Source: Megalobrama amblycephala | Taxonomy: Eukaryota > Chordata > Actinopteri > Cypriniformes > Xenocyprididae | Length of the DNA stretch: 64,000 bases | Reading direction: 5' to 3' | NCBI RefSeq assembly: GCF_018812025.1 | Contig: NC_063049.1 | Location: forward strand, 11,599,537-11,663,536 | Part shown: in pieces, positions 22,040 to 31,466 of the stretch | Position numbering within the stretch: position 1 is the stretch's first letter | Layout of the letters: every line of letters starts with the position of its first letter | Made by a program: the position numbers and the translations under genes | Notes under the pieces: generated by a model | Seen by the model: the letters and a program-made list of their open reading frames with translations, nothing else | What the model was told of the DNA's origin: nothing | The model's database searches: none

Positions 22040-22260
22040 GCACTTGTGTAAAAATGCTGTAAAGTAAGAATGCTTTCAAAAATACTGTCATAAATTGATT
22101 TTACTGTCAAAAACTTCTTTTAACCAAATCAAATCAATATTTGGTGTGACCACCCTTTGCGTTTAAAACAGCTTTTGTCCAGGTATACTTGCGCATTGTT
22201 TTTTTTAGGTAGCTTTGCAGGTCGGATTCTTAAAGCGTCTTGGAGACACAGCTACAGTTC
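22040..22260 (-). pseudogene. Tc1 transposase C-terminal tail in the loop and right arm
   Basis: Read on the minus strand, the region near 22140-22170 encodes a VLNAKGGHTKY-type tail, the usual carboxy end of fish Tc1 transposases. It links through LPKKT and RIRPAKL to the inverted copy of the DDE box. This shows that the element's right half keeps the original gene orientation and the left half is the duplicate. Confidence 0.6.
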
Positions 22261-22653
22261 TTCTGGATTTAGTTTGTCTCAGTTTCATCTGTTTCTTCAT
22301 GTAATCACAGACGGATTTGATGATGGTGAGATCAGATCTCCGTGTGGAGCACCAGCCATTGTCAGACTCCTTGTGCATACAAAAATCTCACTGGATTATT
22401 ACAATTAATGGCAAAATGAATGTTTAGAAATGTGAGCTGATATTTCCTACTGACACACTACAGCAAAAGATATAAATAACTGGATTAAAACCCTTTTTGG
22501 GGGGTGAAAATACTCACGTGCCTAAGACTTTTGCACAGTACTGTATTTCTGTCCCTCTCAGCCTCATTTTCATTCATGCCTATATTCATTCCTACCCCAA
22601 GGAAAGTCTGTTGTGATAAAAAATCGGTAGATGTTCTGTTAAATGGGCAAACT

Positions 22654-23487
22654 CTATAGACCAATTTGGTGTTTGCAAACAGCGATGATGTTTTTTATGG
22701 GCGGAGCCTACCTGGTTGTAGAAAATGACAGTTGAGCAGTAGCAGTCTATGGAAGCCACGAAATAAAAGAATAAAAAAAAGTTAATTTCGAGTTTATATC
22801 TCACAATTCTGACTTTTATTTCTCGCAAACCTGAGTTTATATCTCACATTTCTTACAAAGAAAAACAGAATTGTGAGATATGCTCGTTATCCTGTAACTC
22901 GTTATTCTCGTTTTCTGAATTGCAATTTATCCCGCAATTCTGACTTTTTTCCCCTCAGAATTGTGAAATAAACTCACAATTGCGAGTTATAATGGCCGAA
23001 CTGGGAGTCATAAACACGCAAATGTAAGAAAAAAAGTCAGAATTGTGAAATAAAAATTTTATAGACTATGTTTAAAAGTTATCTATGTAAAATGTTATAG
23101 GTTTAAATATTATTTCATGCTGTAACTGCTATGTATGTATGTCCTCTGAACTGCATATGTGAATATTGTAATAATATGTAGACTTACTGTTTACATCAAA
23201 TTCCTGCTTTAATAGTAGACTAATCCTTGCAGGTGTCATCAGTGCAGTCTGTGAAACGTCTCCATTTAGCTTCAAAGGACGTTTTCAACGATGGTTTTCT
23301 TTAAAAATGAAGACTATATTTTTTTGCATTCCGATTCTAACATCCAGAGGCACAACAAAACGTTTTTCTCTTATTCTGTGGATTTTGCACATTTTCCTCC
23401 AATTGCTACCGCTATTTTTCTGCAACCACTATGCGCGCGCAGCTGCAAGTGGCGTAATTGTGACGTCTGCTCTAAAGAGGTCTATAG
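22654..23487. mobile_element. Inverted-repeat element CTATAGACC...GGTCTATAG with internal minisatellite
   Basis: CTATAGACCAATTTGG at 22654 is mirrored by CTCTAAAGAGGTCTATAG ending at 23487. The interior has GGGCGGAGCCTACC (about 22698) and a TGCAAGTGGCGTAATTGTGACGTC block on the right, words I associate with a common cyprinid repeat. A tandem block of CACAATTCTGACTT/TTTATATCTCAC words (22795-23060) lies inside. No transposase seen. Confidence 0.55.
22795..23060. repeat. Degenerate minisatellite of CACAATTCTGAC words
   Basis: At least eight degenerate copies of a word of the form TATCTCACAATTCTGACTTTT in both orientations. Related sequence occurs at 19590-19725. Confidence 0.7.
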
Positions 23488-25369
23488 TTTATTTATGAAC
23501 AACATTGTGTCAAGATGCAAAGGTTTTGCTATTTACAAGGAGTACGGTAACCTCTGAGCGCTGATGGACACCTATAACACTGATTCTATACTGTGAATAT
23601 AAAACAGGCCCTATATAATATTTAATTTTACTGTACGTCTAGAGCTGTTCTCTTGTTTATTGGAGTTTTGTGCTCTGATGGCCAGCTGTGCTTTGACATA
23701 ATACACTGTAAACTATGTCCCTAAGGTGTGTCAGTATGGCAGTATTTATTGTAAACAGTATACAATTTAAACCCTTTAAAAATATTTTATCCTGTATCAG
23801 TCGCATAGGTTTTTGTTTTTAGCAGATCCCAGTGAATCAAAATGCAACAAAAACAGATCTGTGAGTGGAAACTTGCAATGTAGAAGAAGCCTAAACCAAA
23901 AAGCATGTTGGTGACTCATCTGAAAATTCCTTCCTCTCGTTCTGTGTCTTTCCAGACGCCTTGTGATACAAAGCCCTTAGTGTTCCCTGCATGACAGACA
24001 CAATGTGGACTGTGTTTTTAATTGTGAGTGGGGTGGGCGTAAACACAGCTTTTAAATCCCTTCTTTGTGGATCAGAGGTGTGGATTTACATCTGGAGGAC
24101 ACAGTGATTCATCTGCTGCTTCTTTAACGTCTGTTTTAGTAGAGCCACATTCTTCTACTTCCTACGACGACACATTGTACTATTGTCCCATGGCAACTCT
24201 GGCAATGTGATTGGATGTTTTTGGTTTGAGGGCAGGACTGGGTGACCTACATGTGAACTTGGGCACTGGAGGGAAAGAGGTGGAAGATCTGACTGGTTCA
24301 TCAAGCTGATTCCAATATGAGCAGCTACAGTATGTACGGAAATGCATCTTGAGAGAAATAGAAAGTGTTTGTGCCTCTGTATTCCCTTGTACCTCCTTAA
24401 GTGTACGCTTGTGGATTTTTTTTTTCTCTTTGGTTTTAGTGTCTTCCAGGGAGGAAAAAAAAAAAAAAAAAAAATCAATGTAATAGCAAACTTCTCCTTA
24501 ATAAGCAATACAGTTTCAGGTATCATGCATGTTCAAAACACAAATGGTCAGAATGAGCTATGAATATAGCCGATATTAAATCTTATAGTAATATAATCAT
24601 AGAAGTAGAAAAACTAGATTTTGGTTAATCTGGCTTTTAAAGTTATAAATGCTGTTATAATTGAATCTAAAGTAGTGTAACCCCTGGGGGGATTTCAGAA
24701 CGGTTTTCATACACACTCACATACATCAGGTCTGAAACTATGTATTACGCTGTCAAAAAATTAAATGGAGAAGTCATTCTAATGGGCACCTTCTGACCCT
24801 TTGTATTTTCTGTCAATTAAAAAGGTATAAAGTAATGCATAATTATGGGCCAATGTATTAAAATGCACAAATAATGTGTGTTTATGCAAAATTTTGGACC
24901 ACTGTGTTGCAGAATTGCTAGCCATGCATAACTAATGTACTGAATTTACAGCATAAAAACACACAAAGCACTTGTATGTGTGTGATAATAATAATCACGG
25001 TAAAGGCTGATCTTGATGTGTTGAGGTGTTTCAGTGTGCTGCTGCTTAGATGGTCATAAAGAGATGCTTACTTGTCCTGCATATTGACTAAACCAAAGGC
25101 AAACAGTGTTTTTGCTAATGATCCTCTGTTCTTAGCGTCTGCTTAGTGGGACTCTGGGGCCCCCATGTTACTCAGGTGGGCATAATTACATTTCTTAAGG
25201 TCAACCTCTCACCAGGATGAATTAGTGAAATTACATAGTTGACCAGTCTAGGGCGTAGATCCAAATGCAATTAACTTAGTTAATAGATCTCCAGTAGCCA
25301 ACAATGCCACTATAAGTGAATGGGGCCTATTCCACACAGGGGCCACACACAGAGCCAGTTCACTTGGAG
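23488..25369. other. Gene-free stretch, nothing recognised
   Basis: AT-rich sequence with an A run at about 24455-24475. The part at 23930-24170 is more complex and could be regulatory, but I see no defined element. No gene or transposon end. Confidence 0.45.
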
Positions 25370-25860
25370 ACATTTTCAAACTCACTTCTTTGATTGTTCA
25401 TGTCACAGCCCGCTTTGTCAGTGAAAATGTGAAAATATTCAAATCCCAAGGCGAGGCAGGGTGTTTAGGCCCCATAGGTTCAGACAAACACTGCAGCCTG
25501 CAGCAAGAGCTCCTTTTATTTGTTTAAACATGCAATAGGGAGCAAGCTATGAGATATTGATTAGTGTATACCCTGATCAATCACACTAAATGATTGGCTG
25601 TAAGCCCTGGGATCCCCTGCAGGCTATAGAAGAGAGGCAGACAGTGAGATCTGGGATGGCCTCTGCAGTCTAGTGAGTGATGCAAATGCACTCTAAACAG
25701 GGCCTTAGCTGAGCGGGGGCTTTCAATCAAAAGAGGCCAGCGGTTCAACTCCCTTTGAGCATAATCCCAGCCTGCCGACCCCAGAGACTTGCCTCTCTTC
25801 CACTACCTAGTCAGTGGCACAGATATTAGATAGCCATATGTAGATAGGGTAAACATCAAT
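25370..25860. other. Candidate conserved non-coding element (inferred)
   Basis: A dense unique-looking block including GATATTGATTAGTG, GATCAATCACACTAAATGATTGG and GTGATGCAAATGCAC (an octamer-like ATGCAAAT word). There are no repeat ends and no open frame of note. It is inferred from composition only. Confidence 0.35.
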
Positions 25861-26182
25861 GTTAGCTCAATGCACATGTGTCTCCACCTTGGAAAATACA
25901 TTTGAGAGGAAAATTCAAGTGTGCTCCAAGGCTTAGCTTTTTTTGTATTGTTTTGAATTTGATGTGTGTTTGCTTTTCAATATTTGTATACTTCAATAAT
26001 GTCTTTTAGTGAAGGGGAGAGGATAAGGACAGGATAGAGGTGTATTTCAATACAGCCATGTATAAATACTATGACTACAACAACTACTACTACTAATATT
26101 TTTAAGAAAGAAAGAAAATGAATGAAAGAATGAATGAATGTAAAAAAAATAATAATAATAATGTCCTCTACCCCGTAGTTAA

Positions 26183-26759
26183 AGGGTTAGTTCACAAATA
26201 AATGAAAAATCTATCATTAATTACTTACCCTCATATCGCTGCAAACCTGCAAGACTTTTGTTTATCTTTGGAACACAAATGAAGATCTTTTTAATGAAAT
26301 CTGAGAGCTTTTTTGTCCCTCCATTGACAGCTTACGCAACTATCATTTTAAAGCCCCTCAAAGGTAGAAAAGACATCATAAAAGTAATCCTTGTGACTCC
26401 AGTAAAAAAAAAAAAAAAAAAAAAAACATTTTTTACCACTTTAATCTCCATTGCCTATTCACGCATGTGAGTTGTGTTGACGCGATTGCAGACGTTGTTG
26501 CATTTGGAGATTAATGTTTTGTAAATAAAGTGGTAAATTATGTTTTTGTTGTTGTTTTTCAAAGCACTCCCATCGCTTCATAAAATTGAGGTTAAACCAC
26601 TAGAATCACATGGATTACTTGATGTCTTTACTATCTTTCTGGGGCTTGAAAGTGGTAGGGAATGTGTTCCGAAGATGAACAAATGTCTTACAAGTTTGGA
26701 ACGACATGAGGGTGAGTAAATGATGACAGACTTTTTTCATTTTTGGTTGAACTAACCCT
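26183..26759. mobile_element. Non-autonomous element with AGGGTTAGTTCA ends, TTAA duplication
   Basis: AGGGTTAGTTCACAAATAAATG at the left is mirrored by a right end complementary to AGGGTTAGTTCAACCAAAAATG, flanked by TTAA (26179-26182, 26760-26763). I recognise it as a high-copy cyprinid repeat. The TTAA target is shared by piggyBac and Kolobok, and I cannot decide between them. An A run lies at 26403-26426. Confidence 0.8.
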
Positions 26760-26919
26760 TTAAGTGCTGAATGCTTTTGAGCTGGGCTGAGAAGGGGCAA
26801 TTTATAAATGAACAGAACACTGCTGACATTACAACTGTAAATGAATGTTGCATTGTGCAAGCAACTTAAAACATAAAACAACTTCCTTCAAGGGTTTATT
26901 GGTTTGAACAGTTACCACT

Positions 26920-28007
26920 TAAAGTCCCTGTAAAGTCAATTCTGAGAATTCTTTCTAAACACATTATAAATGTTACAAATGTATTGCTGAAACACTTTAC
27001 AAAGACTGTGAATTGTGTATTGCTGAATTGTGAAGTTAGAGCATTAAGCAGTTTTTCACCAATTCTCTGTTCAGGAATTTTTTTGGAGCGGAGCTAAAAC
27101 GGGGGTCCGATGACGCATTGGAACCCCCGTACATGGTCCCGCCCCTAACACTATATAACTGTCGATGACGCACCGAGCGTGGCGCCGCCTCTAACGCTAC
27201 AGCGGCTCACCCGCTCAATCTCGAGTGTCATTACAGTTAGTTATACAGCCCTTTGCACATTTAACTTAGCTAGTAATGCCTTCGTCGCGCAAATGCATAT
27301 TACATAGTTGTTATATACAATACAGCTCGGTCTCCTTATTTAAATTTCCTAAAACGATGATATGAAGGGGTGGATTAATTTAGTCTCTAAAGTGGTCGTT
27401 CTACACCGGCTAATTTTACACATTTTCATCAGACAGCTGGGATTCACTGATAATCCGCTGTTTTTGGTGAATGTGACTGAACAGACCTTGGCCCCCCTCC
27501 TGCCTCGGCCTTCCTACTGTCCCACCGACAACCGGATGATATGATATGATATGGAGCCGGGCAGAGTCTCTCCCGTCCCGGCCTTCATCCTCCAGTCTCG
27601 CAGCGCCGTCATTTGTCGACTCGACAACAGTCGGCAGTAGCTACGTGCCCACCAGTGAGTGTAAGTTGCCGTGTGTGCTTATGTTATAATTAGTAGGTAG
27701 TCCACAGTACCTCTACTAAAATTTGCACCCCTCTAACATGATTCTTTTTTTATATATGCATCAGTATGTTGTCAGTTGAGGCTGCAGCTCTCGCGAGTGG
27801 GCGTGGTTTCAGCGCCGACAGTGGACACGCCCCCAACGTTTGAGAGCAGAGAGCGCTGCCTATTTTTTTCGAGATTTTGATAACTTATTTCATTTACTTG
27901 CAGATTTTTTTTAATCATTCAAATTTGGCTGGGTGGTTGATAACACATTTTTCTGCGGCGTGACAAACTCAGAACACATACTTTAAAATGACTTTAAAGG
28001 GACTTTA
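26920..28007 (+). mobile_element. THAP-bearing DNA element copy 2, both ends present
   Basis: TAAAGTCCCTGTAAAGTCAA at the left is mirrored by TGACTTTAAAGGGACTTTA at the right, giving inverted repeats of about 20 bp with one mismatch. The first 560 bp match copy 1 (11111-11686). The element has an ATG at 27276 opening a THAP-like start, then decays. No clear target duplication was seen. A short ATGATATGAT repeat lies at 27534-27552. Confidence 0.7.
27276..27560 (+). pseudogene. THAP-domain start, copy 2, internally deleted
   Basis: The frame opens MPSSRKCILHSC, keeping the C-x4-C pair of a THAP domain that copy 1 has lost at residue 7. It continues SSVSLFKFPK, then meets a stop just after, and lacks the segment with the C-x2-H ligands that copy 1 retains in part. 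The text around CAGCTGGGATTCACTGATAA (about 27435) is again shared with copy 1. The two copies are complementary in what they retain. Confidence 0.55.
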
Positions 28008-28171
28008 GGAGCCCTCTGTAAGCAAACAAGTGTTATCATTTCTCAAAATAAACAAGTGTTATCATTTCTCAGGCACAGCAATGGGAACAAAATGGCACCC
28101 AGTTTGCTTGCCTTTTTGTAGGTTTACTTGAAGAAAGTGTTTTATATGAAAAGAACAATCATTTTTTTTAC

Positions 28172-29981
28172 CTCATATGTGACCTGATCCAGCAAAATGA
28201 GTCACAGTGACCCAAATTTCAAAATTGAGATTTGGTATCAATGGAAAGATGAGACAATAAGCTTTAAAATGATATCCTAGTCAAAGTCATACCTTGAATG
28301 GTTTTAAAGATATACCCATTTTAATTATGGTCGTCTGCCCTCTTTTTCCAATTGAAAACCTGAGAAAATCGCTTTTAAAGTTTTTTGCCCGTTTTTTGTT
28401 GATATCTTTCAAAATCCATTGCATTTAAAGGGATAAACTATTTATTTTACAGCTTAATTTGACCAAAGACATTTTTATATATATATAAATGCTATTAAAC
28501 CAGGCTGAAGCTCAAATTATTTTAAAGTATTTATTTGAATTAACCCTTTAAGACCTGAAGGCTTTTTTAGAGTTCTTTTTTTTTTTTTTTTTTTTCTGAG
28601 CAACACACACAAAAGTAAAGACTCATAACTCCAAAACTCTAGCAAGGAGAGTCAAAAGGTATGTATTATTTGATAGAAAACATTTTAAATTTTAAGAAAA
28701 TATAAATTACATTACATTTGGACATTTTCTTGCTGAGAAACAGCTGATAAAAGACAAAAAATATATATTTTTAAAAATATTTTTTCTTTTTTTATTTGAC
28801 ATGGAATAACTCAGGAACACAATAAGATCGCTAAAAAAATCTTTTTTGGTGATGCTCTCCTATATGTGAGCTGCATCTGGTTCAAATTTCGTGGTGATAT
28901 TCTAAAGAATAGTTTGAAAAATTGTTGTTCATTTTTTCCGCAGCCAGGTGGCGCCAACGGGCGGTAAACTCCGGTTTAGAGGTGCTTTTCAGCACTCGTT
29001 AGGAGTTTTTCCAAATGGTTAGATGCATTAAAAAGATGAGATTCTAAGCTTTAAAATGATATCTATTTTGTGTTATTCTACGTTGGAAAACTAACATGGA
29101 TATTGGATACACACTGCATCCCGGAGAGATGAGAGACATGTTTTTAGCCAAGTATGTTAAATCATTCCGTGAGTAATATCTTGTGATCAACGCAATATAT
29201 AATATTGATTTCAGATTCATTTTAATCTTGAGAATATGCTTTAAATATTGATGTGCGATTTTTATGATCTGTGCATTTTTCATGAAGTTATGAGCACGTG
29301 AAATACATACTTGTATTCAGTTAGCTGCTGTGCTATTTTTGTTGTAAACGCATAATACTCAGACTCATTAGAGGGTGAAAACAACACAACAGAAGCATGT
29401 TGGAGGCTTGATATGAAAGCTTAAAGTCTCTGGTTTTGTATGCAGAAAGAATTTTTGTGCTACCTATATGGATTCAATTTTTATTGGCTTTTAAAGAGAG
29501 ACACGCAAATGGGAGTTTTATTTTATAAGGCGCGCTAGTCTGACAGGAGGATGGCTGGACCGATCGCGTGCCTGTCAGTCGAAACGGGGCTTCCCATTGT
29601 TAAAAATCAGCATTTAGGTCAGTGTGTTTACATTTCTAAGCTTTTTGATTGGTTCTACACAACGTGTAACACCATATTTGTAGAGCAGATATAATGACGT
29701 TTCAGGGGATACCGGAACATGCTCATAAGTGACGAGAGGAGTTGAGAAGTTAATTTCCAGCTAATTTAGTAAAACCATGTCAAATTTAATAGCCATTTAA
29801 ATACCTTTACTCAATTATCTGGACTACGAAACTTTGGGAGATTATTTTTGAAAGTCTGTTCTTTGAAATTAGCTTAAAAAAAAAAAAAAAAGTTTTTTTC
29901 ATTGTTTTTCCACATTATCGGCCCATATCTTAAAATAGAACGTTGCGACTTCCGACTCATTTCGCCAGATCGGGTCACATA
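28172..29981. mobile_element. 1.8-kb inverted-repeat element, TATGTGACC ends
   Basis: TATGTGACCTGATCCAGC at the left is mirrored by an end complementary to TATGTGACCCGATCTGGC at the right. Both are followed by an A-rich AAATGAGTC word. The interior is non-coding, with a T run at 28577-28596 and CCACCTGG/GGCGCC words near 28945. I recognise it as a recurrent cyprinid repeat of unassigned superfamily. A Penelope-like fragment begins within a few bases of its right end. Confidence 0.65.
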
Positions 29982-29984
29982 TTG

Positions 29985-30129
29985 TTTCTTGGAAAAGATA
30001 TATTGACAATGTGTTTATGCTCTGGAAAGGACAAGTTGCCGTTCTCCATGAATTTTTTACAATTTCTGAATATGAATTTTGGTGGTTTAAAATTTTCTTT
30101 GACTTTTAACATGGAAAAAAATCAACTTT
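29985..30129 (+). pseudogene. Penelope reverse transcriptase remnant, active site altered
   Basis: The frame starting at 29990 reads WKRYIDNVFMLWKGQ, the position of the Penelope RT catalytic box, normally YIDD. The second Asp is Asn here (GAC AAT). The frame continues LHEFFT...EYEFWWFK and meets a TAA near 30107-30109. The downstream FLDILVERRGK segment, still part of the RT thumb region, is in a different frame, so there is also a frameshift. Everything upstream of this point (fingers and most of the palm) is missing. The enzyme is not functional. Confidence 0.7.
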
Positions 30130-30983
30130 TTGGATATACTTGTTGAAAGAAGAGGGAAAAATCTCGTTTCATCCTTATATACAAAACCAACAGACAGGAA
30201 CACATTGTTACATGGTCAAAGTTTTCATCCTATCTCTTTAAAAAGAAGTTTACCAAGTCAACTCACAAGAATAAAACGTATTTGTGAAATAAGTCAACTC
30301 ACAAGAATAAAATGTATTTGTGAAAATAGTGAGGACTACGAAATAGAAAAATGTAAAATGTTATCAAAATTTAAAGAGAGAGGTTACAATGAAAAGTGGC
30401 TCTCACAAGCAGAAGAAAAAGTACATGTCAGAAATCGTGAAGATTGCCTAAATTCTAACAAAGGTATGAAGACATCTTCAAGGTCAGGTATTATATACTG
30501 CACTACCTATGCTCCAAAAACCTTCAATATCAACAAGGTGGTGAATAAATATTGGCATATTTTACAAGGCTATCCCTCTTTAAAAGGTACATTTAAAAAT
30601 CCTCCACTTATTGCTCACAAAAGAGCCAGAAATATTAAGGATAAATTAGTTAGGGCTTGTTACCCAAATAAACCTACAACTAAGACCCTTACAGGAAAAG
30701 TTCCTTTGGGAAATTTTAAATGTGGTAATTGTATTAACTGCCAATATACCAGGAACATTAAATGTTTTGAACACCCTTTCCACAAAAAGAATATACATAT
30801 TAAAAGTTTTATCACATGTAACACTAAAAATGTTATATATTTAATCAAGTGCCCTTGCCAGAAAGTATATGTTGGAGAAACATCACGTCGTTTAAGGGAT
30901 CGTATTATAGAACATAGGAGTTCCATCAAAAGAGGTGATACAACAAAACCAGTAGCAAAACATTTTAAAGAATGTAATCACCC
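30130..30983 (+). pseudogene. Penelope RT end plus GIY-YIG endonuclease, first part
   Basis: Open from FLDILVERRGKN through SLYTKPTDRNTLLH and SFHPISLKRSLP, the conserved end of Penelope RTs. It continues through a linker with a CGNCINC cysteine motif (about residues 198-204) into the GIY-YIG nuclease (residues about 230-285: VIYLIKCPC, VYVGETSRRLRDRIIEH). GIY-YIG nucleases nick DNA at the insertion site for target-primed reverse transcription. A perfectly spaced 36-bp tandem duplication (30256-30291, 30292-30327) adds twelve residues (SQLTRIK repeated). The frame is broken at 30984 by the gypsy LTR; the residues after ECNHP up to 31071 are LTR sequence. The first codon is TTG within an older frame, so the true start lies further upstream. 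Confidence 0.85.
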
Positions 30984-31466
30984 TGTTACGGTATACAGGA
31001 GACAGACACAGATGTCACGGGTAATGGATGTTTATTTGACCACAGTAGAGCAGGTGAACACACACAGGTGAGTGAACTGGTTATATTGGAGTTTAAGCAG
31101 GTAGTATGAAGAATAGTTACTGTCCTTTCTCTTTGCAGGTAGATGTAAGTCGGTGCTTGGGGATCGCTGGAGCACAGAGGAGATTGCTGGAGAACTGAGG
31201 AGCTGACGGAAACACACCCACACAGCAGACGAGGCACACAGAGGGAAGGAGACACGCTGGAGACAGATGAGTATTCAAAGAGGAGTCCTTGAGGTAAGCA
31301 TAACCTGGGTATATGCGAACGAGACCGGACGGACCGGAGTGCTGTGTGCGTGTGGGTTAAATAGTGCTGTTGATTAGTGCGATGATGAGGTGCAGGTGGC
31401 GGTGATCAGTATTCTGGTGATGGCGTGCATTGTGATTGGAGGTTGGAACCTGACGTGTCTGTGACA
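30984..31466 (-). repeat. 3' LTR of the gypsy element (left copy)
   Basis: 483 bp, TGTTACGG to CTGTGACA on the plus strand; on the coding strand it starts TGTCACAG and ends CCGTAACA. It differs from the right copy at about eight positions, all transitions by my reading, and by one short insertion near 31330. The first 88 bp were read into the Penelope frame as a chimeric tail. Confidence 0.95.

Larger units (their letters stand above)
21689..22538. mobile_element. Tc1-derived foldback element with near-full-length inverted arms
   Basis: Starts CTGTGCAAAAGTCTTAGGCA and ends with its complement, flanked by TA (21687-21688, 22539-22540). The arms are about 340 bp each (21689 to about 22030, about 22200 to 22538) and meet round a short unpaired loop. 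Both arms carry a piece of the same Tc1 transposase 3' region, so the element arose by inverted duplication of a transposon end. It can form a very long hairpin. Confidence 0.85.

Noticed and set aside
25700..25760. Possible tRNA or SINE from A-box TAGCTGAGCGG and B-box GGTTCAACTCC
   Set aside because: The spacing between the boxes (36 bp) is shorter than usual for a tRNA, the T-arm pairs only partly and I see no acceptor stem. I do not annotate it as a tRNA gene and mention it only within a low-ranked finding.
28172..29981. Helitron or LINE origin for the 1.8-kb repeat
   Set aside because: It has clear inverted ends, which Helitrons and LINEs lack, and no hairpin-CTRR end or poly-A tail.
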